A DNA stretch of 6,286 bases from contig DATESB010000055.1 in NCBI GenBank assembly GCA_035271065.1, positions 1-6,286 of the forward strand. Direction: 5' to 3'. The notes beneath the pieces are model-generated. The model was given only the letters and a program-made list of their open reading frames with translations. It did no database searches and had not been told where the DNA came from. A program made the translations under genes and the position numbers. The stretch comes from JAAYYM01 sp035271065. Lineage in GTDB: Bacteria; Bacillota; Clostridia; Lachnospirales; Lachnospiraceae. Every line of letters begins with the position of its first letter. Positions within the stretch are counted from its first letter, which is position 1. This document shows, piece after piece, positions 1-5,279 of the stretch.

Positions 1-1057
1 TGACATCTCCCTTAATTTCCGGTATCTCAATCACATCTTCCCCGTCTTCTATTTCCGGCGGTGTATCAATGATTTCGAAAATACGTTCCGCACCGGAGAT
101 GTTTGTAATCAACTGATTATAGAAGTTTGAAAGATTCATAACCGGTGACCAGAACATCGATATATAGGTTCCGAATGCAATCAGCGTTCCGACTGTCACT
201 TGTTCTACACCGATAATCTGAATGGCGGCAAAGTAAAGCGCTGCCGTTCCGAGTCCCCAGCAAAAATCAATAACCGGGCCAAATGCATCATTTAATCTGA
301 CCGCATCGTTAAAGGACTCCCTGTGTTCCTTCAGTAATTCATCAAATGTTTCACTTGTTTCTTCCTCGGCTGAAAAGCTTTGGATAATACGCATTCCGGC
401 TAAATCTTCATGTAAAAAAGCATTGAGATTTGAGGATTTCTTTCTGTGTATCTGCCACCTTTTATGTGAATAAATATTAATAAACCACATTCCCGCAATC
501 ATAAGCGGCAAACTGATCAATGCTGCAATTGCCAGTTTATAATTCTTAATGACCATGATTGCCACAACAGAACATACCGTCACAAAATCGGGAATAAGCG
601 TTGTAACCGAGTTGCCCAATACGTCCTTCAAAGCATTGACATCACCGATAATTCTGGCAAGCACCTTTCCTGTTGGTCTGCTGTCAAAAAACTGAAATCC
701 CAGTTTTTGAATGTGTGTATAAAGTTCCTGTCTGACGGTCAGCAGGATTTGATTTGTAACCTTTGCCATGATATACATACGTAATTTCACAAGTAATATC
801 ATTCCGATATTAATAATTGCTGCAAAGCCACCCAGTTTCAACAATCCCGGTATGTTTTTGTTTGTGATGTAGTTATCAATCGCTTCCTCAATCAACAGAG
901 GATTAATCAATGTTACAACTACACATACTCCCATGATCATCAGAACTGCAAATATCTGTAATTTGTATTTTAGTAAATAACGAAACAGTCTTAATAAAGT
1001 CGATATTTTTGAAACCTCAACGACTGCCTCGTCACTCTTTGATGCATTAATAGGCAT
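1..1057 (-). CDS. ABC exporter half-transporter, second subunit (partial, BmrD-like)
   Basis: Partial gene: 352 codons are visible and the 3' part runs off the left edge. The visible product is a type IV ABC exporter transmembrane domain. It has several hydrophobic helices and the family segment FFDSRPTGKVLARIIGDV, which matches FFDKNNTGELMARVKDDV in the upstream subunit. The window ends at about the start of the nucleotide-binding domain (after EIPEIKGDV), so Walker A, signature and Walker B motifs cannot be read. The start is the ATG at 1057, preceded by GAGGGGTG about 10 bases upstream and sitting only 22 bases after the stop of the preceding exporter gene. The two are therefore almost certainly one operon and should form a heterodimer in the cytoplasmic membrane. 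Because the first subunit has a degenerate catalytic residue, I infer that this one carries the competent Walker B glutamate; that part is outside the window. A multidrug or peptide exporter role is likely, but the substrate is unknown. Confidence 0.9.
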   Translation of the reverse strand, partial: MPINASKSDEAVVEVSKISTLLRLFRYLLKYKLQIFAVLMIMGVCVVVTLINPLLIEEAIDNYITNKNIPGLLKLGGFAAIINIGMILLVKLRMYIMAKVTNQILLTVRQELYTHIQKLGFQFFDSRPTGKVLARIIGDVNALKDVLGNSVTTLIPDFVTVCSVVAIMVIKNYKLAIAALISLPLMIAGMWFINIYSHKRWQIHRKKSSNLNAFLHEDLAGMRIIQSFSAEEETSETFDELLKEHRESFNDAVRLNDAFGPVIDFCWGLGTAALYFAAIQIIGVEQVTVGTLIAFGTYISMFWSPVMNLSNFYNQLITNISGAERIFEIIDTPPEIEDGEDVIEIPEIKGDV

Positions 1058-1079
1058 ACTATTTCTTCACCCCTCTTTC

Positions 1080-2897
1080 TTACGCAATTGTCTCTAAATA
1101 ATCACCATATTGCGCCATGTATGTTAAATGATAAAGACCTTTCTTTTCAAGCAAATCCTCATGGGTTCCGCGTTCCACAATCTCTCCGTTATTCAGGATA
1201 ATGATTTCATCCGCATCTTTTACCGCTGAAATACGATGTGCAATGATAATCTTTGTTGTATCCTTTAACTGATTCAATGCCATTTGAATTTCATGCTCTG
1301 TCTCCATATCCAGTGCTGATGTTGAGTCATCCAATACCAAAATCGGAGATTTCTTTGCAATTGCGCGTGCAATACTGATTCTCTGCTTTTGTCCACCGGA
1401 CAATCCTACGCCTCTTTCACCGATGACTGTGTCATATTTCTTATCCAGCTGCTCAATAAAATCAACCGCCTGTGCATCTACAACAGCAGAACGTATTGTC
1501 TTGAAATCCGTAAAGTCTCTTTTCCCAAGTTTGATATTGTCTGTAATCGTATCTGAAAACAGGAATACATCCTGCATAACGAGCGAAATATTGCTCCGCA
1601 GTTCTTCTAGGGACATATCCTTAATGTTCACACCGTCCACATAGATGTTACCGCCTGTTGCATCGTAAAGTCTCTGCAACAAACTAACAATAGAAGACTT
1701 TCCGGCTCCTGTTGCTCCCATGATACCAATGGTTTTTCCCGGCTCTACATGGAAACTGATGTCTGAGAGGATATTCTTCTCGGTATTTTGATTAACTTTG
1801 CTCCCCATGTTCTGAGCGGTTTCATTTTCACTTTTATTCACATCGTTATCACTTAATTCAATAACCTGTGTGTTTTTTCTGAATGAAACATGTTCAAAAC
1901 GAATATCACCCTTGACCTCACCTAACATAACCGGTTCGTCAATTTCCGTAATACTAGGCTTCTGCGCATATATTTTCTTGAATTTCTTATTAGATGCTCT
2001 TGCTGCCGAAAAGTCATTGGTCAGCCAGCCAAGCATCTCCATTGGCCATACAATATTGTTGGAATACTCTACAAAGGCACCTAATTCACCCAGTGTCATT
2101 TCACTTCCGATTACAAAGTATCCACCAACAATAATGACTGAAATCGGCAATAGTTTCGTGATAATCTGAAACAACGGAAAATACTTCACAAATACTTTTG
2201 ATTGTTTCATATTCAAATCGTAATAGCGATTATTATGCGATAAAAACTTCGCAATTTCATGCTTTTCTCTTGCAAATGCCTTAACAGTTCTCACTCCTGC
2301 AAGATTTTCTTCGGCTACGGTATTCAGCTTCGCATTTTCCTCACTGATTTCTCCGTAAATACTGCCGAGCTTTCGCTCCATAATAATTGCAAACGCTGCT
2401 ACAATCGGCATGGCAATTGTTGGTATAATCGCAAGTTTTACATTTGTTTGATACATGCAAAACAGAACGATAGATGTATGCACAAACACCTCTATAATCA
2501 ACATGCCGACAAACCCGAGTGCATTCCATATCTTGTCTACATCGTCTTTGACTCTTGCCATCAGTTCACCCGTATTATTCTTATCAAAGAAGTCCATGGA
2601 CAAACCTTGTATATGTCTAAACAGATTGCGTCTGATTTCAGTTGCTATTTTTGCTGCTGTTACGTCAAACGTGTACTCCTTCAGGTATTGGAAGATGCAT
2701 CTTCCCACTCCGACAATCAGAATACCGATTAACAGTTTCGGCAATAGACCTATCTCACCGCCAAGTACAACATTATCAATGATCAATCTTGTCAATTGCG
2801 GTGCCAGCATATCAAGTGAAACTGCAATCACCATACTGCAGATTGCCAACAGATATGCCCATTTATGCCTCCATATGTAACTTGATATTTTCTTCAT
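1080..2897 (-). CDS. ABC exporter half-transporter, degenerate-site subunit (BmrC/TM287-like)
   Basis: A 605-residue membrane-spanning exporter subunit. An N-terminal six-helix transmembrane domain (about residues 14-290) is fused to a C-terminal ATPase domain. Visible motifs are Walker A GATGAGKS (394-401), Q-loop Q442, signature LSGGQ (499-503), Walker B ILVLDD (D523), D-loop SALD and H-loop H554. The residue after the Walker B aspartate is Asp524 rather than the usual catalytic Glu. This substitution marks the degenerate site of heterodimeric exporters (BmrC, TM287). A polar, Asn/Ser/Glu-rich insertion of about 33 residues (about 342-374) interrupts the start of the ATPase domain. I chose the ATG at 2897 (MKKISSYIW) because GGGAGGAAAAAGTT lies directly before it. 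The longer reading frame to 2942 would translate the ribosome binding site and half of the terminator hairpin. The gene is operonic with the downstream half-transporter and preceded by a leader peptide and terminator, which suggests attenuation control. The substrate cannot be assigned. Confidence 0.93.
   Translation of the reverse strand: MKKISSYIWRHKWAYLLAICSMVIAVSLDMLAPQLTRLIIDNVVLGGEIGLLPKLLIGILIVGVGRCIFQYLKEYTFDVTAAKIATEIRRNLFRHIQGLSMDFFDKNNTGELMARVKDDVDKIWNALGFVGMLIIEVFVHTSIVLFCMYQTNVKLAIIPTIAMPIVAAFAIIMERKLGSIYGEISEENAKLNTVAEENLAGVRTVKAFAREKHEIAKFLSHNNRYYDLNMKQSKVFVKYFPLFQIITKLLPISVIIVGGYFVIGSEMTLGELGAFVEYSNNIVWPMEMLGWLTNDFSAARASNKKFKKIYAQKPSITEIDEPVMLGEVKGDIRFEHVSFRKNTQVIELSDNDVNKSENETAQNMGSKVNQNTEKNILSDISFHVEPGKTIGIMGATGAGKSSIVSLLQRLYDATGGNIYVDGVNIKDMSLEELRSNISLVMQDVFLFSDTITDNIKLGKRDFTDFKTIRSAVVDAQAVDFIEQLDKKYDTVIGERGVGLSGGQKQRISIARAIAKKSPILVLDDSTSALDMETEHEIQMALNQLKDTTKIIIAHRISAVKDADEIIILNNGEIVERGTHEDLLEKKGLYHLTYMAQYGDYLETIA
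1776..1874 (-). other. Polar insertion within the ATPase domain of the exporter
   Basis: This codes for roughly residues 342-374 of the 605-residue subunit, between RFEHVSFRKNTQV and KNILSDISFHVEPGKT. In most exporters these two strands are joined by a short turn, usually a few residues such as YPG plus a linker. Here about 30 extra residues rich in Asn, Ser, Glu, Asp and Lys, with few hydrophobics, separate them. It looks like a flexible surface loop. The frame stays open and both flanks are normal, so it is not a frameshift. The boundaries are estimated by eye. Confidence 0.6.
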
Positions 2898-2911
2898 AAC
2901 TTTTTCCTCCC
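2898..2911 (-). promoter_or_regulatory. Ribosome binding site that sets the exporter start at 2897
   Basis: On the minus strand, TTTTGGGAGGAAAAAGTT runs straight into the ATG at 2897. The GGGAGG core is 8 bases from the start codon, a normal spacing. The site follows the terminator T-run with only a few bases between, so read-through past the terminator is needed to make a translatable message from the leader promoter. Confidence 0.8.
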
Positions 2912-2918
2912 AAAACAT

Positions 2919-2950
2919 AAAAAGACGTGGTATCAAAGACATACCACGTC
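2919..2950 (-). terminator. Intrinsic terminator / attenuator hairpin in the exporter leader
   Basis: A perfect 10-bp inverted repeat, GACGTGGTAT and ATACCACGTC, surrounds a 7-base loop (2934-2940). On the minus strand it is followed at once by TTTTT (2919-2923), the form of a rho-independent terminator. It lies between the leader peptide and the exporter ribosome binding site, so it would stop transcription before the exporter genes rather than after a complete gene. That position is typical of an attenuator. It may also stop read-through from modA, which has no clear terminator of its own. On the plus strand there is no T-run after the hairpin, so it is oriented for the minus strand. Confidence 0.82.
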
Positions 2951-3027
2951 ATAAAAATCTAAATTATAACCGCTTGTGATGAACGGTATTTGTTTCATTC
3001 CATAAGGAACCTTTCCCGGATAACTCA
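2951..3027 (-). promoter_or_regulatory. Leader region with possible alternative structures (antiterminator)
   Basis: This is the 77 bases between the leader-peptide stop and the terminator hairpin. TGATGAG, overlapping the leader stop codon, can pair with TTCATCA further down (about 2977-2983). A small GTTCC/GGAAT hairpin lies inside that stem. ATACC near 2986-2990 is complementary to GGTAT in the left (5') arm of the terminator. A ribosome held on or at the end of the leader would disrupt the first stem and could favour a different fold. The pairings were found by eye without energy calculation and are only candidates. Confidence 0.4.
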
Positions 3028-3102
3028 TCAGCGTATAATCGACCCTATAACAGAGGTAATCTTCTTATTATGTGTGTTAATTCCTTTATGCATCTTCGTC
3101 AT
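3028..3102 (-). CDS. 24-residue leader peptide upstream of the ABC exporter operon
   Basis: A small open frame of 24 codons starting MTKMHKGIN and ending GSIIR, with TGA as stop. It is basic (four Lys, two His, one Arg) and does not look like a membrane or signal peptide. What makes it credible is the upstream AAAGGAGGT, an essentially ideal Shine-Dalgarno, spaced 7 bases from the ATG, together with a promoter of its own about 45 bases further up. It is followed by a terminator and then the exporter genes. In B. subtilis the leader peptide BmrB precedes the heterodimeric exporter genes bmrCD and couples leader translation to read-through. I infer the same type of role here from layout, not from sequence similarity. 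An independent small protein function cannot be excluded. Confidence 0.72.
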   Translation of the reverse strand: MTKMHKGINTHNKKITSVIGSIIR

Positions 3103-3109
3103 TATAATT

Positions 3110-3118
3110 ACCTCCTTT
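3110..3118 (-). promoter_or_regulatory. Strong Shine-Dalgarno of the leader peptide
   Basis: AAAGGAGGT on the minus strand matches the 3' end of 16S rRNA almost fully and sits 7 bases (AATTATA) before the ATG at 3102. It is clearly stronger than the sites before the larger genes in the window. Such strength before a 24-codon frame argues that the frame is truly translated. Confidence 0.8.
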
Positions 3119-3146
3119 CAAAAAATTCACATTAGTTACGATTAAT

Positions 3147-3176
3147 ACAATAAACCCATTATGTAATATCTGTCAA
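3147..3176 (-). promoter_or_regulatory. Sigma-A type promoter of the leader-exporter operon
   Basis: The -35 box is a perfect TTGACA (3171-3176). After an 18-base spacer, TATTGT (3147-3152) matches the -10 consensus at four of six positions. The -35 box starts about 26 bases after the modA stop codon. The expected start of transcription is near 3140, giving a leader of roughly 38 bases before the small ORF. This makes the exporter a separate unit from modA. Confidence 0.65.
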
Positions 3177-3202
3177 TCCCCTTTTTCAAGAAAATTTATA
3201 AA

Positions 3203-4027
3203 CTACTTCACTTCTTTAAACCCATTGGCTTCAAAAATGGCAATTGCCTCCGGTGTCTGCAGAAACTCCACAAACAGAGCCGCTTCATCCGGGTGAGGTG
3301 CTGCCGCTGTAATACCAACCGGATAAATTGCCTTCTGAACACTATCTGCCGGTGCAGCATCAATAACCGCTACTTTATCCTGCATCTGCGCTGCATCTGT
3401 TGCATATACAATTCCTGCATTTGCACTTCCCTCTGCAACCCAATTCAAAACTTCTGTTACATTTGTTCCAAGACTGGACTTTGCCTGCACCTCTTCCCAC
3501 AAACCAAGACTGGTCAGAGATTCCTTCGCATATTGTCCCGCCGGTACACTCTCAGGATCACCGATTGCGATTGTCTGCGCTTGCGTAATATCCTCAAATT
3601 TACTGTATCCTTCTGCCTGATCAATCGGGACAATCAGTACAATTTGATTTTCCAGCAAATCAACCACCGAACCGTCCGCAATCAATCCACCCTCAGAAAG
3701 TGCATCCATCTGCTTTGTTGCTGCTGAAAAGAATACATCAACTTCAGCACCCTCTTCTATCTGTGTCTGCAATTTGCCCGAACTATCATACATACCTGTT
3801 ATGGTAATGTTTGGATAGGTTTCGTTGAATAACGGAATTATTTCATTTGTCATACAAGTTTCCAAACTAGCTGCTGCCGCAATCATCAGATTGCCTGCTT
3901 CCTCTGCCACCGGTGCCTCTGCTGTTTCAGCTTTTGTTCCGCACCCTGCTATAGTTGCTAGCATTGCACCTACACTCAATATGCACATAAGTGCTGTTAT
4001 CATTCTTCTCATTGTCCTTTTCCTCAT
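3203..4027 (-). CDS. modA: Molybdate ABC transporter substrate-binding lipoprotein ModA
   Basis: A 274-residue periplasmic-binding-protein family member that captures molybdate (possibly tungstate) at the outer membrane face for an ABC importer. The N-terminus is basic, then hydrophobic, then has a lipobox ending IAGC. Cys29 should be lipidated and anchor the protein, as expected in Gram-positives. The mature domain starts with NLMIAAAASLETCM. Residues matching the E. coli ModA oxyanion ligands Ser12, Ser39, Ala125, Val152 and Tyr170 are Ser54, Ser82 or Ser83, Ala163, Val190 and Tyr208, with nearly constant offsets. Start choice is uncertain: ATG at 4027 has GAGGAG 4 bases before it, but in-frame Met6 and Met9 also follow purine-rich sequence. 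It lies 57 bases after the acyltransferase-like gene with no visible terminator between, so co-transcription is possible. No modB or modC is adjacent, which is unusual. Confidence 0.92.
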   Translation of the reverse strand: MRKRTMRRMITALMCILSVGAMLATIAGCGTKAETAEAPVAEEAGNLMIAAAASLETCMTNEIIPLFNETYPNITITGMYDSSGKLQTQIEEGAEVDVFFSAATKQMDALSEGGLIADGSVVDLLENQIVLIVPIDQAEGYSKFEDITQAQTIAIGDPESVPAGQYAKESLTSLGLWEEVQAKSSLGTNVTEVLNWVAEGSANAGIVYATDAAQMQDKVAVIDAAPADSVQKAIYPVGITAAAPHPDEAALFVEFLQTPEAIAIFEANGFKEVK

Positions 4028-4084
4028 TCTGCTCCTCGTCCTGCTCCTCTTTGTCGCGTTACTGCTCTCTGCTTTTTCTATTAT

Positions 4085-4852
4085 CTATTCAAATAACAAC
4101 AAACACAAGCCGTAAATAATCGGTTGATGTGCTAAATAAATAATAAAAGTATGCTTTCCGACAAATGAGAGCCCCGGAATATTGATATGCAATAGTTTCA
4201 ATGGCTCTTTTCCTTCTTGATAATCCCTAACTGCCCCAAACAGGTAAAATCCCAACAAAAACAAGAACATCCAAGGAATTAACGCAAAATAGTCTGAAGA
4301 AGAAAAATCCGATCGCGGAAATCCAAATATAAAACCTAATTTGCTCTCATACCATGCTGACGGTAAACTAAATTCCCACATACCGAAAAAAGAAAGCCGT
4401 CCCGACGGTACCCACCTGGTAAATGCAAATAAAATAAACGTTATCACCGCACCTAACCATTTAGGGACCTTGTTCAGAATTGGCTTCAAAAAGTGTGTTA
4501 ATAAGATACACATACCAAGTAAACTCAACACGCCGCACCAAATAATTTGAGTCGGCATAAATAAATACGTTGCCAAAGTCATAACTGCTCCTGCTGCCGA
4601 TACCACTAAACCGTTTTTAATCCCATTCTTTGAAAAACTCGCTACACAGCCCGAAATAAAGATAAATAAAATGCAAATCATCTGTTGCCAATAAAATGCT
4701 CCATTTGTATGAAAAAACGGCCATTCTACACCAAAAATCTCCACCAAGTCATAACTTGCATGAAATGCAAGCATGTTAATCAATGCAAACCCTCTTACGG
4801 TGTCCAGAGTCTCATATCTTCCACCGACATTTTTACCTCTGTTGTTATTCAT
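4085..4852 (-). CDS. DUF1624 / heparan-alpha-glucosaminide N-acetyltransferase-like membrane protein
   Basis: A 255-residue polytopic membrane protein with about seven hydrophobic segments. The N-terminal RYETLDTVRGFALINML (residues 12-28) is the family signature of the DUF1624/HGSNAT catalytic domain, with Asp17 and Arg20-Gly21 the key positions. His48 in the segment FFHTNGAFYWQQ, just before the second helix, aligns by eye with the histidine region of human HGSNAT. The last helix carries FIIYLAHQPIIYG, typical of membrane acyltransferases. Human HGSNAT moves an acetyl group from cytosolic acetyl-CoA across the membrane onto a sugar; the substrate of short bacterial forms is not known, so only transmembrane acyl transfer is inferred. 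The start codon is 36 bases after tRNA-Gly, with a weak GGGA ribosome binding site that sits in a hairpin. There is no clear promoter of its own. Confidence 0.82.
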   Translation of the reverse strand: MNNNRGKNVGGRYETLDTVRGFALINMLAFHASYDLVEIFGVEWPFFHTNGAFYWQQMICILFIFISGCVASFSKNGIKNGLVVSAAGAVMTLATYLFMPTQIIWCGVLSLLGMCILLTHFLKPILNKVPKWLGAVITFILFAFTRWVPSGRLSFFGMWEFSLPSAWYESKLGFIFGFPRSDFSSSDYFALIPWMFLFLLGFYLFGAVRDYQEGKEPLKLLHINIPGLSFVGKHTFIIYLAHQPIIYGLCLLLFE

Positions 4853-4859
4853 AATGTAT

Positions 4860-4902
4860 TCCCATCATCTGCTTTTCTATAACAAAAAAGCAGGTGATGG
4901 GA
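4860..4902 (-). repeat. Inverted repeat copying the 3' end of tRNA-Gly, covering the RBS of the next gene
   Basis: The 17 bases at 4860-4876 are an inverted copy of 4886-4902, which is the 3' end of the tRNA-Gly gene plus part of the following T-run, with a single mismatch. In the minus-strand transcript one arm is the mature tRNA 3' strand and the other arm contains the GATGGGA that would serve as ribosome binding site for the gene starting at 4852. No T-run follows the second arm, so it does not look like a terminator. Confidence 0.7.
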
Positions 4903-4959
4903 ATCGAACCCACGTATCTAGCTTGGAAGGCTAGTGTTCTACCATTGAACTACACCTGC
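4889..4959 (-). tRNA. tRNA-Gly (anticodon UCC)
   Basis: A 71-base cloverleaf. Acceptor strands GCAGGTG and CACCTGC pair fully. The anticodon stem CTAGC/GCTAG holds the loop CTTCCAA, so the anticodon is UCC (glycine). The T-arm carries GGTTCGATTCC. The discriminator base is U, as is usual for bacterial tRNA-Gly. CCA is not encoded; a run of six T (including the discriminator) follows directly, so the end must be completed by CCA-adding enzyme. It lies 30 bases downstream of tRNA-Phe and is probably processed from the same transcript. Confidence 0.96.
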
Positions 4960-4989
4960 ATAATACTATATCAAATTAAAATAAACTCG

Positions 4990-5062
4990 TGCCCAGAGCC
5001 GGAATCGAACCAGCGACACGTGGATTTTCAGTCCACTGCTCTACCAACTGAGCTATCTGGGC
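4990..5062 (-). tRNA. tRNA-Phe (anticodon GAA)
   Basis: A 73-base cloverleaf. Acceptor strands GCCCAGA and TCTGGGC pair, with discriminator A. The D-arm is GCTCAGTTGGTAGAGC. The anticodon stem GTGGA/TCCAC surrounds CTGAAAA, giving anticodon GAA (phenylalanine). The T-arm contains GGTTCGATTCC. CCA is not encoded. It is the first tRNA after the promoter at 5251-5279, separated from it by about 180 bases of palindrome-rich leader. Confidence 0.97.
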
Positions 5063-5111
5063 GAATAGGTTTGCAATGTCCAGCAAAGAGCAGATAAGAA
5101 ATAAGTCACGT

Positions 5112-5127
5112 TGAATGCTCGCATTCA
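5112..5127. repeat. Short palindrome upstream of tRNA-Phe
   Basis: TGAATGC and GCATTCA form a perfect 7-bp inverted repeat around a 2-base centre. It lies in the leader of the tRNA transcript, 50 bases before tRNA-Phe. No T-run follows on either strand. It may be an RNA hairpin in the precursor or a protein site; nothing more can be said. Confidence 0.6.
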
Positions 5128-5145
5128 TAAGAGACTAATTTATTA

Positions 5146-5249
5146 ACTGCAGTTTGATTTGCATTTGCAAATCAAACGTCATCGAGAAAACCGCAGGTTT
5201 TCGAAGATGACTTTGCGCACACACCCAACTACTATTTCCGCGCAAACTG
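5146..5249. repeat. Cluster of nested palindromes, MITE/REP-like element
   Basis: About 100 bases of packed symmetry lie between the tRNA promoter and the tRNAs. It contains a perfect 12-bp inverted repeat at 5152-5177 (GTTTGATTTGCA / TGCAAATCAAAC) and an imperfect hairpin at 5178-5211 (GTCATC/GATGAC outside, AAAACC/GGTTTT inside, loop GCA). There is also a 7-bp repeat TTTGCGC/GCGCAAA at 5212-5218 and 5240-5246. The whole is framed by CAGTTTG (5150-5156) and CAAACTG (5243-5249). TATTA occurs on both flanks (5141-5145 and 5250-5254) and could be a target duplication. There is no coding capacity and no T-run. It may be a small non-autonomous mobile element or a structured RNA leader. Confidence 0.55.
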
Positions 5250-5250
5250 T

Positions 5251-5279
5251 ATTATACCCAATCCACCACCTTTTGGCAA
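5251..5279 (-). promoter_or_regulatory. Sigma-A promoter for the tRNA-Phe/tRNA-Gly unit
   Basis: On the minus strand, TTGCCA (5274-5279) and a perfect TATAAT (5251-5256) are separated by exactly 17 bases. This is the best promoter match in the window. Transcription would begin near 5244, inside the palindromic cluster, and continue into tRNA-Phe about 180 bases later. That leader is long for a tRNA operon. The same transcript could extend into the acyltransferase-like gene and modA, since no terminator was found between them. Confidence 0.8.

Noticed and set aside
2259..2880. Open frames on the plus strand and other frames opposite the exporter genes
   Set aside because: They are shadows of the minus-strand genes, with odd composition (many Cys, His, Ser), no family motifs and no ribosome binding sites.
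2898..2942. Longer N-terminus for the first exporter subunit starting at 2942 (MSLIPRLF...)
   Set aside because: These 15 codons cover the terminator half-stem, its T-run and the GGGAGG ribosome binding site. The ATG at 2897 is correctly spaced from that site and matches the usual exporter N-terminus.
3177..3202. Terminator for modA in the short gap before the exporter promoter
   Set aside because: Only a 5-bp TTTTC/GAAAA pairing with a 2-base loop is present, too weak and without GC pairs to be credible.
4067..4880. Shared ATAGAAAA(A)GCAGA sequence upstream of both the acyltransferase-like gene and modA
   Set aside because: Only two imperfect copies of a short purine-rich string at different distances from the start codons; most likely chance.
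4894..5097. Plus-strand open frame across the two tRNA genes
   Set aside because: It overlaps both complete tRNA genes and is a well-known type of false translation of antisense tRNA sequence.
5112..5246. CRISPR array from the repeated palindromes
   Set aside because: The palindromes differ from one another and there are no equal-length repeats separated by unique spacers.
5063..5250. T-box riboswitch in the tRNA leader
   Set aside because: No T-box core sequence or terminator/antiterminator pair was found, and T-boxes regulate synthetase or amino-acid genes rather than tRNAs.
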